Source: Prevotella sp. oral taxon 299 str. F0039
GTDB taxonomy: Bacteria; Bacteroidota; Bacteroidia; Bacteroidales; Bacteroidaceae
Assembly: GCF_000163055.2 (NCBI RefSeq)
Contig: NC_022124.1
Span: 248,001 to 312,000, forward strand
DNA: 64,000 bases
Reading direction: 5' to 3'
Part shown: one piece after another, positions 16,238-25,835 of the stretch
Layout: the number at the start of each line of letters is the position of its first letter
Position numbering within the stretch: position 1 is the first letter of the stretch
Made by a program: the position numbers and the translations under genes
The notes under the pieces: generated by a model
Seen by the model: only the letters and a program-made list of their open reading frames with translations
What the model was told of the DNA's origin: nothing
The model's database searches: none

Positions 16238-17052
16238 ATGAAATATCTAAATTCTTTTATGCTCTATTATTAGTAGTATTAATTACATCTTGTGGAACAA
16301 CAAATAGAGTGCCTATTACTGGAAGAAAACAAAGTCTATTGGTATCGGAACAACAAATTTTATCGCTTAGCAATCAGCAATATAAAGAATATATGTCTTC
16401 AGCTAAGCGTTCAACAAATGTGACTAATACTGAAATGGTTAAAAAAGTGGGTCGACGTTTGGCAGATGCTGTAACTTCTTATCTAAATGCTAATGGTATG
16501 GGGAGTGAAGTGAAAAACTATATTTGGGAATTTAATTTAGTGCAAGAGAAAAGTGCTAATGCCTTCTGTATGCCTGGAGGAAAGATTGTTGTGAATGAAG
16601 GAATATTGCCATTAACTCAAACAGAAGCTGGATTAGCTGTGGTTTTAGGTCACGAGATAGCTCATGCAGTGGCTAAACATGCAATGGAAAGAATGAGTAT
16701 ACAGATCAAACAACAATATGGAGCTAAGATATTAGGAACAGTTCTAGGTGCAGTTGGAACAACATCGGGCGTTTCTAATATTGCGCAATTAGGATTTGGG
16801 TTAGGAAGTAAATTGTCTTCTCTTCATTATTCTCGTAAAAATGAAAGCGAAGCAGATTATATGGGACTCGTTTTTGCAGCTATGGCAGGATATAACCCAC
16901 AAGTGGCAATAGACTTCTGGAAGCGTATGGCAGCATCAAATAATAGTAGTACACCTGCATTTTTGAGTAGTCACCCTTCTGATGCTAAACGTATTGCAGA
17001 TATACAAAAACTACTTCCATCCGTGATGAAGTATTATAATAATAAAAAATAA
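16238..17052 (+). pseudogene. M48-family metalloprotease lipoprotein, signal peptide frameshifted
   Basis: The mature part is intact: zinc site HEIAH (16651-16665), third ligand in NESEADYMG, and SSHPSDAKRI, as in M48 proteases of the BepA/LoiP kind that act on outer-membrane proteins in the periplasm. The frame upstream of 16309 reads ALLLVVLITSC followed by GTTNRV, a perfect lipoprotein signal and lipobox, but its ATG at 16238 is out of frame: ATGAAATATCTAAATTC has three A at 16249-16251 where four would restore MKYLKFFYALLLVVLITSC. As written, translation from 16238 ends after 11 codons; a GTG at 16309 could start a cytoplasmic form lacking the signal. This may be a true mutation, phase variation in a short run, or a sequencing error. 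Confidence 0.8.
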
Positions 17053-17494
17053 TTTTGAAAAAAGAGGTCGAAGATCTGTGGTATATTGTAATACTATTGA
17101 AGAATTCAAACTAAACCTCATTCTTCGCTATAAAATAATATTTTGGATCGTTTTACCTAATATAAGAATTGTAGAAGTTTTTCAAAAAGTAATTAGAGCG
17201 AAAGGAAAGAAAATAGACTTCAATAAAACTAAAAGATTTAGCGATATCAAGTCTTAATAACTTAATTGCTCTTTTGAAATAAATGCAAAAACTTGCTTTT
17301 CCTTTAAACTGAAGACGTTCAAGATTTAGCCTTAATGTATTTTACTTTGATAAAATATTGGTATTGACACTTTATGAAGAGAAGAGTCATGAAAATAAAA
17401 TAATAAAGGATTAAAGCAATAGACGTTGTTATTATATTTCTTGTGTAGATATAATAAATGTATAATAAAATAATGCACTCTCAAAATAAAATAC
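17053..17494. other. Gene-free stretch before thrS
   Basis: AT-rich DNA with stops in every frame. I see no gene, structured element or 22-base repeat in it. Confidence 0.5.
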
Positions 17495-17502
17495 TAATTT
17501 TG
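17495..17502 (+). promoter_or_regulatory. thrS -7 box
   Basis: TAATTTTG, matching TAnnTTTG, 29 bases before the ATG of thrS. No T-box or long leader is visible. Confidence 0.5.
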
Positions 17503-17531
17503 TGCGTGATAAAAATAAAAACTAATTTGTT

Positions 17532-19496
17532 ATGGTTAAAATTACATTCCCAGATGGCTCTGTTCGTGAATACGAAGCAGGTGTAACTGGTCTTCAAATC
17601 GCAGAGAGTATATCGCCAGCTCTCGCTCGTGACGTTGTATCTTGCGGGGTTAACGGCGAAACGACCGAATTAAATATGCCTATAAACAGCGATGCTACTA
17701 TTGCGCTTTATAAGTTTGATGACCCTGAAGGTAAGAAAACATTCTGGCACTCATCGGCGCACTTGTTGGCAGAAGCATTGCAAGAGCTTTATCCTGGTAT
17801 TCAATTCGGATTCGGTCCTGCTATTGAAAACGGTTTCTTCTATGACGTAATGACAAAAGATGGCGTTTCTATTAGCGAAAACGACTTTCCAAAAATCGAA
17901 GAAAAAATGCGTGAATTGGCTAAGAAAAACGAACCTATCGTGCGTAAAGACATATCTAAGGCAGATGCATTAAAAGAGTTCTCTGCTGATGGACAGGAAT
18001 ATAAATGTGAACACATCGACCTAGATTTAGAGGATGGAACAATCTCTACATACACTCAAGGTGCGTTTACCGACTTGTGTAGAGGTCCACACCTTATGTC
18101 GACAGGAGCAATTAAAGCCATCAAACTAACAAGTGTTGCAGGTGCTTTCTGGCGTGGTGATGCTGAAAAAGACCAAATGACACGTATTTATGGTATCACT
18201 TTCCCAAAGAAAAAGATGCTTGATGAATATCTTTTAATGATTGAAGAAGCTAAGAAAAGAGACCATAGAAAGATTGGAAAAGAGATGGAACTCTTTATGT
18301 TCTCAGACAGAGTGGGTAAGGGTATGCCTATTTGGTTGCCTAAAGGAACCGAACTTCGTTTGAGACTTCAAGACATGTTGCGTAAGATTCAAAAACGTTT
18401 TGGATATCAAGAGGTGATGTGTCCTGTATTAGGAGGAAAGAACTTGTATGTAACATCAGGACACTATGCACATTATAGTAAGGATGCTTTCCGTCCAATC
18501 ACAACTCCAGAAGAAGGCGAAGAATATATGCTTAAGCCAATGAACTGCCCTCATCATTGTGAAGTATTCGCATGGAAACCACGTTCTTACAAAGATCTTC
18601 CTTTGAGAATATCTGAGTTTGGAAACGTGTATCGTTATGAAAAGAGTGGTGAGTTGCATGGTTTAACACGTGTAAGAGCATTTACTCAAGACGATGCTCA
18701 CATCTTCTGTCGTCCAGAACAAGTGAAGAACGAGTTCTTAAGAGTTATGGATATTATTCAAGCAGTGCTTAAAATATTCGACTTTAAGAACTTTGAAGCA
18801 CAAATTTCTCTACGTGATCCTAACAATAAAGAGAAGTATATTGGAAGTGATGAGGCTTGGCATGAAGCAGAACAAGCTATTATTGATGCTTGTAAAGAAA
18901 AGGGCTTGACTGCAAAATCAGAGCTCGGAGAAGCTGCTTTCTATGGTCCTAAACTCGACTTTATGATTAAAGACGCTATTGGACGTCGTTGGCAGTTGGG
19001 TACAATTCAAGTAGATTACAATCTTCCACAACGTTTCAAGCTAGAATATACCGACGAAGATAATCAAAAGAAGACTCCTGTGATGATTCACCGTGCTCCT
19101 TTTGGATCGTTAGAGCGTTTCACTGCAGTATTAATAGAGCACACAGCAGGTCACTTCCCATTATGGTTAACACCAGATCAAGTGGCAATCTTGCCTATAT
19201 CTGAGAAGTATAACGACTATGCTCGTGAGGTTGCTAGATTCTTTGATAATAACGGAGTGCGTGCAACAATCGACGATAGAAATGAGAAGATCGGTAGAAA
19301 GATTCGTGATAACGAGTTGAAACGAGTTCCTTACATGGTGATTGTTGGAGAAAAAGAATCGGCAGAAGGTCTTGTTTCAATGCGTAAGCAAGGTGGTGGA
19401 GAGCAAGCTACTATGACTCAACAAGAATTTGTAGACAGAGTAAATGGCGAAGTTGCTGAAATGTTAGAGGCAACAAATATTCACCCACAAGATTAA
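17532..19496 (+). CDS. thrS: Threonine-tRNA ligase
   Basis: 654 residues, a full-length class II synthetase. TGS domain (about 1-62, [17 protein letters not shown]), the SAD editing-type domain with [11 protein letters not shown] (HxxxH) and CRGPH, the catalytic core with MNCPHHC (zinc Cys), [35 protein letters not shown] (motif 2) and [11 protein letters not shown] (motif 3), and the anticodon-binding domain at the end ([14 protein letters not shown] onward). It charges tRNA-Thr. Upstream of infC-rpmI-rplT as in many bacteria, but infC has its own promoter here. Confidence 0.97.
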   Translation: MVKITFPDGSVREYEAGVTGLQIAESISPALARDVVSCGVNGETTELNMPINSDATIALYKFDDPEGKKTFWHSSAHLLAEALQELYPGIQFGFGPAIENGFFYDVMTKDGVSISENDFPKIEEKMRELAKKNEPIVRKDISKADALKEFSADGQEYKCEHIDLDLEDGTISTYTQGAFTDLCRGPHLMSTGAIKAIKLTSVAGAFWRGDAEKDQMTRIYGITFPKKKMLDEYLLMIEEAKKRDHRKIGKEMELFMFSDRVGKGMPIWLPKGTELRLRLQDMLRKIQKRFGYQEVMCPVLGGKNLYVTSGHYAHYSKDAFRPITTPEEGEEYMLKPMNCPHHCEVFAWKPRSYKDLPLRISEFGNVYRYEKSGELHGLTRVRAFTQDDAHIFCRPEQVKNEFLRVMDIIQAVLKIFDFKNFEAQISLRDPNNKEKYIGSDEAWHEAEQAIIDACKEKGLTAKSELGEAAFYGPKLDFMIKDAIGRRWQLGTIQVDYNLPQRFKLEYTDEDNQKKTPVMIHRAPFGSLERFTAVLIEHTAGHFPLWLTPDQVAILPISEKYNDYAREVARFFDNNGVRATIDDRNEKIGRKIRDNELKRVPYMVIVGEKESAEGLVSMRKQGGGEQATMTQQEFVDRVNGEVAEMLEATNIHPQD

Positions 19497-19614
19497 AAAT
19501 ACATTAAGAAACATACATATTTCTACCTTATATATAATATAAGAGAGGGAGAGTTACTAAGAACTCATTCTCAAAGAGATATCTATGTTTCTTATGATAA
19601 TATCTATATAAAAA

Positions 19615-19646
19615 TTTGGACAATAAGAATAAAAGAGTTAACTTTG
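19615..19646 (+). promoter_or_regulatory. infC-rpmI-rplT promoter
   Basis: TTTG (19615-19618) and TAACTTTG (19639-19646) exactly 20 bases apart: one of the best consensus promoters in the window. Transcription should start close to the infC start codon. Confidence 0.75.
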
Positions 19647-19671
19647 CACTCGCTCATTATAAAATAGTTGA

Positions 19672-20364
19672 ATGAAGAATGACAAAATGACCAATCAGTA
19701 CCGCGTGAATGAGCAAATTCGCGCTAGGGAAGTACGTATTGTAAGCGACGGTGGAGCTGAAGTTATGCCTACACGTCAAGCGTTAGAACTTGCAAGACAG
19801 CAAGGAGTTGATCTTGTTGAGATATCTCCTAATGCTCAACCGCCAGTTTGTCGAATCATAGACTATTCAAAGTTTCTTTATCAACAGAAGAAACATCAAA
19901 AGGAAATGAAGCAAAAACAAGCTAAAGTTGATATCAAAGAAATTCGCTTCGGACCTCAAACCGATGAGCACGATTATCAATTTAAGCTTAAACATGCTAA
20001 GGAATTTCTTAACGGAGGCAATAAAGTTCGTGCTTATGTGTTCTTCCGTGGACGTTCAATCTTATTCAAAGAACAAGGAGAAGTGTTGCTACTTCGCTTT
20101 GCAAACGACCTCGAAGAATATGCAAAGGTAGAACAATTACCAAAGTTAGATGGCAAAAAGATGTTTTTATACCTCACTCCAAAGAAAGCAGGAGTGGTGA
20201 AAAAGAGCCAACAAAAAATGGATCGTGAACGTCGAGAGGCTGAAGCAAGTGCTGCTGCTAAAGAGCAAAAAGAAAATGAAATTGCTGCAAATGGAGGCTT
20301 ATTCGCTAATGCAAAAGGCGGAGACAGCGCTCTAAAGAAACTTGCAAGCGAAGAATCTGAATAA
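19672..20364 (+). CDS. infC: Translation initiation factor IF-3
   Basis: 230 residues. N-terminal domain [19 protein letters not shown] and [25 protein letters not shown], lysine-rich linker, C-terminal domain [41 protein letters not shown] charged tail of about 40 residues (from about 185) extends beyond the E. coli length, as is usual in Bacteroidota. It binds the 30S subunit and controls initiator-tRNA selection. ATG at 19672 or 19687 could start it; both are ordinary, unlike the rare AUU start of E. coli infC, so that autoregulation is not expected. Confidence 0.95.
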   Translation: MKNDKMTNQYRVNEQIRAREVRIVSDGGAEVMPTRQALELARQQGVDLVEISPNAQPPVCRIIDYSKFLYQQKKHQKEMKQKQAKVDIKEIRFGPQTDEHDYQFKLKHAKEFLNGGNKVRAYVFFRGRSILFKEQGEVLLLRFANDLEEYAKVEQLPKLDGKKMFLYLTPKKAGVVKKSQQKMDRERREAEASAAAKEQKENEIAANGGLFANAKGGDSALKKLASEESE

Positions 20365-20382
20365 GAAATTTTATAAAACTAG

Positions 20383-20412
20383 GTGCGTAACGCCCGGTAT
20401 ATGCGTTGCCAC
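20383..20412 (+). promoter_or_regulatory. Stable hairpin in infC-rpmI spacer
   Basis: GTG-C-GTAACGC (20383-20393) pairs with GCGTTGCCAC (20403-20412), leaving one bulged C and a nine-base loop. No T-run follows, so it is not a terminator. Its place between infC and rpmI suggests a ribosomal-protein (L20-type) control element or an mRNA processing site; this is inference. Confidence 0.45.
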
Positions 20413-20444
20413 TGTAATATATTAATTCATTAAATAATAAAAAA

Positions 20445-20642
20445 ATGCCAAAAGTTAAAACTAACTCGGGAGCTAAAAAGAGATTTAAGTTCACCGGAAC
20501 AGGTAAGATTAAAAGACGTCGTGCTTATCATCGTCACATCTTAACAAAGAAGACTAAGAAGCAAAAGAGAAATCTTACACATCAAACAGTAGTAGATAGT
20601 TCAGACATAAAGCAAGTTAAAGACTTGTTACGTCTTCGTTAA
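20445..20642 (+). CDS. rpmI: 50S ribosomal protein L35
   Basis: 65 residues, highly basic: [37 protein letters not shown], the L35 signature. It lies between infC and rplT in the universal order. The preceding spacer of 80 bases carries a hairpin. Confidence 0.96.
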   Translation: MPKVKTNSGAKKRFKFTGTGKIKRRRAYHRHILTKKTKKQKRNLTHQTVVDSSDIKQVKDLLRLR

Positions 20643-20679
20643 TTAACTTTTTAGTAATCACATTTAAAGAAAGAAAACT

Positions 20680-21024
20680 ATGCCAAGATCAGTAAATCAT
20701 GTTGCATCTAAAGCAAGAAGAACTAGAATCTTAAAGCTTACTAAAGGTTATTTTGGTGCAAGAAAGAATGTTTGGACAGTAGCAAAGAATACCTGGGAAA
20801 AAGGTTTAACTTATGCTTATCGTGACCGTAGAAATAAGAAACGTAACTTCCGTTCATTGTGGATACAACGTATCAACGCTGCTGCTCGTTTAGAGAATAT
20901 GACTTATTCAACTCTAATGGGTGCTTTACACAAAGCTGGAATCGAAATCAATCGTAAAGTTCTTGCTGACTTAGCGGTTAACAATCCAGAAGCTTTCAAA
21001 GCAATTGTTGATAAAGTTAAGTAA
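20680..21024 (+). CDS. rplT: 50S ribosomal protein L20
   Basis: 114 residues: [36 protein letters not shown] and [24 protein letters not shown], diagnostic for L20, an early 23S rRNA-binding assembly protein and, in other bacteria, the autoregulator of its own operon. Last gene of the operon, followed by a strong terminator. Confidence 0.97.
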   Translation: MPRSVNHVASKARRTRILKLTKGYFGARKNVWTVAKNTWEKGLTYAYRDRRNKKRNFRSLWIQRINAAARLENMTYSTLMGALHKAGIEINRKVLADLAVNNPEAFKAIVDKVK

Positions 21025-21070
21025 AGACACTGACGCTTTCAAGTTACATTGTTAGCGATAAAATAATAAA

Positions 21071-21100
21071 AGACACTTCATTTTATGAGGTGTCTTTTTT
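21071..21100 (+). terminator. infC-rpmI-rplT terminator
   Basis: AGACACTTCAT (21071-21081) pairs with ATGAGGTGTCT (21085-21095) with one G-U pair, followed by TTTTT. Confidence 0.8.
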
Positions 21101-21280
21101 GTTTGTGTTATATAAGTAGTGCCTCTTAAAAGGTATTTACCTGAACTAGGAATAAGTCTCACACAACATTTCTGTTGGTGTTTAGTACTACACCTCGGTA
21201 GTGTACTAAAAAGAAAGAGTGTAAGTCCATTACGCCATATTTTCTTATATTTGTATAAGTAAAAAGAAAATAACAAAAAT

Positions 21281-22178
21281 GGAACTAACACATTCACAAA
21301 TGTCGGAGATTATTTCTGATTACACAAATAGTAGTGAGGGTTTTGTAACTCTTCAGGCTTTAATTATGAATTCTTTAATGAATCATGAACGTAAATTATT
21401 TGTTAGAGAACATGCATATGAACAATGTAGTGTCTTTCGTTCTTGCCGTTGATGTAGTCATGACTTTGAGTTTTCTCTTCATATTCCCCGTAGTCGTAGC
21501 GGCAATTTCTATTCTGTTCTTTTAGGTTTTATGCGTAGCGAAAGCAAAGAGCGTGCAAAGTTATTCTATCTACTTTATACCAAAGGTCTCCCTACAGAAC
21601 AGATAGGTGACATATCTGATGTAATTTGTGGACGGACTTATAGTAAACAACAAGTGTCTTATTTGGGCACCAATTACCGTGAAGATGTTGAGCAATGGCT
21701 TAATTGTAGACTTTCTTCTCATTATTTAGCCATTTATATTGATGCTACTTTCATTGCAATTCGCAGAGATAAACACGTTTTAAAGAAGCTTATAATACCC
21801 TTTTAGAGGGGGGAGAAGATGGAAGTAGGGAGGTGTTAAACGTTCTAAACCACTCCACTGAAGGGGCTATATGCTGGAACGAAGCGCTTGAGGCATTAAA
21901 AGAAAGAGTAGTAACTCAAATAGATTTAGTGGTATCGGATGTACTTCAAGGAATAGAGAACGTCAAGTTTCACATCAGTTTTGCGTTGCTCATGTGAAGC
22001 TACAAATACTAAATTGTGCCTCTTATAAAGACAAGCCACAGATGTCAGAAGAACTCTATGAGTTATTTACTTTGGAAAATAAATTGTTGAAATCTTTGTC
22101 AGGATATTAACAATTTATTACTTTTGTAGCCAGATGGGAAAAAGAATACCCTATATTAAAGAAGTATAAAGAAACATA
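21281..22178 (+). pseudogene. Decayed IS256-family transposase
   Basis: Pieces of a transposase can be read in order through several frame changes: MELTHSQMSEIISDYTNSSEG; HIPRSRSGNFYSVLLGFMRSES; TKGLPTEQIGDISDVICGRTYSKQQVS; the catalytic YIDATFIAIRRDKHV; then, after a shift near 21780, KEAYNTLLEGGEDGSREVLNVLNHSTEG, IDLVVSDVLQGIENV, and FCVAHVKLQILN. At least three frameshifts and several stops are present, and the C-terminal third with the final catalytic Glu is absent. Only fragments remain open, the longest at 21531-21806. The left end of the element probably lies in 21100-21280. Confidence 0.85.
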
Positions 22179-22244
22179 GCTTACTTTACTTCTATCTGAA
22201 CTTTCCTATACAAGTACAAAGGTGCATATATACGTACAATTTTA

Positions 22245-23276
22245 ATGAAAAGATATACATCGCTCACTAAGGTCATAGCTAGAACATCATTATTAGCAAT
22301 TCCTTTTATCTTCCTACTTACTATTTATTTCGTAAAGGATCCCAATATGGTTTTGCGAGAGTATGAAGATTACGACCATCCTGTGCTTAAACAACAACAT
22401 GTTGGATATATTATGTGGCATAAATTCCTTAAATATAATCCTCAGAAACATTACGATTCTTATATTCTGGGTTCGTCTTCTACAGCCGCTTTTCTCTGTA
22501 AAGAATGGAGTAAACACATTCAAGGAACACCTATAAGAATAGCAAGTTTCGAAGAAGGATTATACGAAACTTATGCTAAGATGAAAGCTTTAGATACCAT
22601 GAAAGGGCAAAAAATAAAGAACGTGCTTATCATAACAGAACCTCGTTTATTAGCTTTTACAAACCCACGAGTGGGCATTATGCATGCCATCTCTCCTGAG
22701 ATATGTGCTATGAGCAAGTTTGATTTTCAACTAACATATATAAAAAGTTTCTTAAAATTTAATATTTACTATCCTTACATCAAGTTTCTCTTTACTGGAG
22801 AGTATGGAAAATCTGGAAGAGACCCAATCAACAATGGAGTAAAATGCTTAATAAAATACACCAATGATGCTGAAGATGCAGGAAGGGTAGATAGATTTAT
22901 TGAAGAAAAAGGATTTCAAGCTTTCTACGAAACGCATAAAGATAATTTCATAGCTTGCAAAAACAGAACGCCTAAGATGTTACCTGCTATATTAAAGAAG
23001 CCACAAATAGAAATGCTAAAAGCATTAAAACGGATAGTAGATAAGCATCATACTAATTTTAAATTTATATTAGTGCCAGGCTTTAATCAAGATTATATGA
23101 ATGATAAAGACTTTGCCATTTTGCAACAAACATTAGGTAAAGAGAATGTGTTTTCTTACGAATTAAATGTTCATAAAGAACTTAATAAAATAGAAAACTT
23201 TTACGATGCAGGACATTTCCGCCAACGTGTCGGAAGATATATATTAAATGATGTATATGGAAATAGAAATAGATAG
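22245..23276 (+). CDS. Membrane-anchored SGNH-like hydrolase/acyltransferase (putative)
   Basis: 343 residues: an N-terminal signal anchor (about 11-29, TSLLAIPFIFLLTIYF) and a soluble domain. YILGSSST (about 73-80) is placed like the serine-nucleophile block of SGNH/DHHW-type proteins, and FYDAGHFRQRVGRYIL near the C-terminus supplies a DxxH pair in the typical order. Such proteins modify polysaccharides and often partner an MBOAT acyltransferase, but none is next to it here. It stands alone between an IS256 relic and an ABC-F gene. The SGNH assignment rests on these two motifs only. Confidence 0.55.
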   Translation: MKRYTSLTKVIARTSLLAIPFIFLLTIYFVKDPNMVLREYEDYDHPVLKQQHVGYIMWHKFLKYNPQKHYDSYILGSSSTAAFLCKEWSKHIQGTPIRIASFEEGLYETYAKMKALDTMKGQKIKNVLIITEPRLLAFTNPRVGIMHAISPEICAMSKFDFQLTYIKSFLKFNIYYPYIKFLFTGEYGKSGRDPINNGVKCLIKYTNDAEDAGRVDRFIEEKGFQAFYETHKDNFIACKNRTPKMLPAILKKPQIEMLKALKRIVDKHHTNFKFILVPGFNQDYMNDKDFAILQQTLGKENVFSYELNVHKELNKIENFYDAGHFRQRVGRYILNDVYGNRNR

Positions 23277-23301
23277 GGTTTAAGAGTAGATCTTACAGTT
23301 T

Positions 23302-23336
23302 ATTATAACGTGAATTCGTAGAACTCACGTTATAAT
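23302..23336. other. 12-bp perfect hairpin after SGNH-like gene
   Basis: ATTATAACGTGA (23302-23313) pairs with TCACGTTATAAT (23325-23336). No T-run follows on either strand; it is either a transcript-end stabiliser or a protein-binding palindrome. Confidence 0.5.
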
Positions 23337-23526
23337 AGATATGATTTTTAGAAAGGATATTAAAAGACAAATAAATAAACAAAAGAAATTGAATCTTATA
23401 CAATTTTTAGGTTAGTAACCCTTTTGTAAGAACTCTCTCCCTCCTCTTCAAATTCTTCTAAGCAGTTCTTTAAATAAGTTCCATGGGCTTACCATTTTAA
23501 ACCCTTATTTTCTTATACATAAAAAG

Positions 23527-23621
23527 CAGTGCTTTTGGCTTACAATCTCATTGCTTTTACCCTTCAATTTCATAGCTTTTACCTAGCAAAAACATAGCTT
23601 TTGCACTGCCCTCACATCACC
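23527..23621. repeat. 22-base-period repeat cluster C
   Basis: Units begin at 23527, 23549, 23571, 23593 and (degenerate) 23615, in exact 22-base register, with CAGTGCTTTT, CATTGCTTTT and CATAGCTTTT openings. The rest of the 500-base gap contains only the hairpin to the left and the promoter to the right. Confidence 0.8.
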
Positions 23622-23710
23622 CTATGAAAATAAAGTTCATCATCAATTCTTAAAAAAATAAATATCTAATCCTTGAAGTCTTACAAATTGCAATCTATTT
23701 GCCTTATTGT

Positions 23711-23741
23711 TTTGTGATTAGGATGTTTCTTTCTAACTTTG
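23711..23741 (+). promoter_or_regulatory. Promoter of ABC-F gene
   Basis: TTTG (23711-23714) and TAACTTTG (23734-23741), 19 bases apart. Confidence 0.7.
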
Positions 23742-23779
23742 TATGCACTTTCAATAACATGTAAATAGTAAATAAAAGA

Positions 23780-25714
23780 ATGATATCTGTAGAAGGGTTA
23801 AAGGTTGAGTTTAGCGCAAAGCCATTGTTTCAAGATGTGAGTTTCGTTGTGAATGACAAAGACCGAATAGCATTAGTGGGAAAGAATGGAGCAGGAAAGT
23901 CAACAATGTTGAAGATACTTTGCGGTCTTCAGAAACCCGATGCAGGCGTTGTTGCCGTGCCAAACGACACAACCATTGGCTATCTTCCACAGGTTATGCA
24001 TCTTACCGACGACACAACTCTTCGAGAAGAAACACGCAAAGCCTTTGCAGATGTGTTGAAACAGAAAGAGCGAGTTGCCAAAATGGAGCGTGAGTTGGCA
24101 GAAAGAACCGACTACGATAGTGAGAGTTATATGGAGTTAGTAGAGAAATTCTCTCACGAACACGATCGTTTTATGTTACTCGGAGCCGACAATTACGAAG
24201 CTGAATTAGAACGAACCCTTCTTGGATTGGGCTTTAATAAAACCGATTTCGAGCGTCCCACCTCTGAATTTAGTGGCGGTTGGCGTATGAGAATCGAGCT
24301 TGCAAAGATCTTATTGCAACGCCCCGACGTCTTATTACTCGACGAACCCACCAACCACCTCGATATAGAAAGTATCCAATGGCTCGAGCAATTCCTCGTG
24401 CAATCAGCCAAAGCACTCGTTTTAGTGAGTCACGATAGAGCGTTTATCAATAACGTAACCAATCGAACTCTTGAAATTTCGTGCGGAAGAACGGTAGACT
24501 ATAAGGTGAAATACGACGAATATCTCGTTCTAAGAGCAGAGCGCAGAGCGCAGCAGTTGCGAGCTTATGAGAACCAACAGAAAGAGATTGCCGACATAAA
24601 AGACTTCATCGAGAAGTTCCGCTACAAAGCAACAAAGGCAGTACAGGTGCAGAGTCGCATCAAACAACTCGAAAAAATCGTACCTATTGAGATAGACGAG
24701 GTAGACACATCTGCCCTTCGTTTAAAGTTCCCCCCATGCCTTCGCAGTGGCGATTACCCCGTTATTTGCGACGAAGTGCAAAAGAATTATGGCGCACACA
24801 CCGTCTTTAGTAACGTCAATCTCACCATTAAACGAGGTGAAAAAGTAGCTTTCGTGGGTAAGAATGGAGAGGGAAAATCTACGTTGGTGAAGTGTATTAT
24901 GAACGAAATACCATTCGATGGTGAACTGAAAGTGGGTCATAACGTTCAGATAGGTTATTTTGCTCAGAACCAAGCACAGCTGTTAGACGAGTCGTTGTCG
25001 GTATTCGAAACCATCGACAATGTAGCTAAAGGCGACATTCGTTTGCGTATTAACGACATTCTTGGTGCCTTTATGTTTGGCGGAGAGGCGTCAGATAAGA
25101 AAGTAAAGGTGCTAAGTGGGGGCGAAAGAACACGTTTGGCAATGATAAAACTCTTGCTCGAACCTGTCAATTTGTTGATACTCGACGAGCCAACTAACCA
25201 CCTCGACCTCGTTTCTAAAGAAGTCCTTAAAGAGGCAATAAAGGCGTTCGATGGCACTGCCATCATCGTTTCGCACGATAGAGAGTTCCTCGATGGATTA
25301 GTAGAGAAGGTTTATGAGTTTGGAGAAGGAAAGGTGAGAGAGCATTTAGGTGGTATTTACGACTTCTTACAATCGAAGAAAATTGATTCACTTGCAACGC
25401 TAGAACTCAGTAAAAACGTGTCTGTACCCGAGCCAGAGCCTGTAGAAAAGACCGAGAATAAGCTAAATTACGCAGAAAGAAAGGAACTACAAAAGCAGTT
25501 AAGCCGAATCGAAAAGGCGATAAAAGAAACCGAAAAAGATATAGAACAATACGAAACACGGGTGAAAGAGCTTGAAGAAATCCTCTTAAAACCCGAACAT
25601 GCGTCGGACATGGGCTTGATAAACGAATATACAAACATCACTGCCCAACTCGAAAAAGCCAACGAAAAATGGCTCGAATTGTCTGAAGAAAAAGAGCAAA
25701 TCAATATCGATTAG
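23780..25714 (+). CDS. ABC-F family ATPase (Uup/EttA-like)
   Basis: 644 residues with two ABC domains and no membrane segment. Domain 1: Walker A GKNGAGKST (34-42), signature SGGWRMR, Walker B LLLDEPTNHLD. Domain 2: Walker A GKNGEGKST (about 360), signature LSGGERTR, Walker B LLILDEPTNHLD. The linker between the domains and a C-terminal coiled coil (about 555-644, rich in E/K) are as in Uup-type ABC-F proteins. These act on the ribosome or on DNA-associated processes; whether this one is a housekeeping or antibiotic-resistance type cannot be settled here, though length and coiled coil favour Uup. Confidence 0.9.
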   Translation: MISVEGLKVEFSAKPLFQDVSFVVNDKDRIALVGKNGAGKSTMLKILCGLQKPDAGVVAVPNDTTIGYLPQVMHLTDDTTLREETRKAFADVLKQKERVAKMERELAERTDYDSESYMELVEKFSHEHDRFMLLGADNYEAELERTLLGLGFNKTDFERPTSEFSGGWRMRIELAKILLQRPDVLLLDEPTNHLDIESIQWLEQFLVQSAKALVLVSHDRAFINNVTNRTLEISCGRTVDYKVKYDEYLVLRAERRAQQLRAYENQQKEIADIKDFIEKFRYKATKAVQVQSRIKQLEKIVPIEIDEVDTSALRLKFPPCLRSGDYPVICDEVQKNYGAHTVFSNVNLTIKRGEKVAFVGKNGEGKSTLVKCIMNEIPFDGELKVGHNVQIGYFAQNQAQLLDESLSVFETIDNVAKGDIRLRINDILGAFMFGGEASDKKVKVLSGGERTRLAMIKLLLEPVNLLILDEPTNHLDLVSKEVLKEAIKAFDGTAIIVSHDREFLDGLVEKVYEFGEGKVREHLGGIYDFLQSKKIDSLATLELSKNVSVPEPEPVEKTENKLNYAERKELQKQLSRIEKAIKETEKDIEQYETRVKELEEILLKPEHASDMGLINEYTNITAQLEKANEKWLELSEEKEQINID

Positions 25715-25835
25715 GCAGAAAGAGCGGGTATCTCATTCGCAGAAATATGCTTACTCCTTATTCAATATTCCGAAAAATAAAAACAAAACAATACGACATT
25801 GCCCCGCAAAGGCAGGTTCATTAAATTAGAAAAGT

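Noticed and set aside
21531..21806. 91-residue frame as an independent gene
   Set aside because: It is the longest surviving piece of the decayed IS256 transposase; frames before and after continue the same protein.
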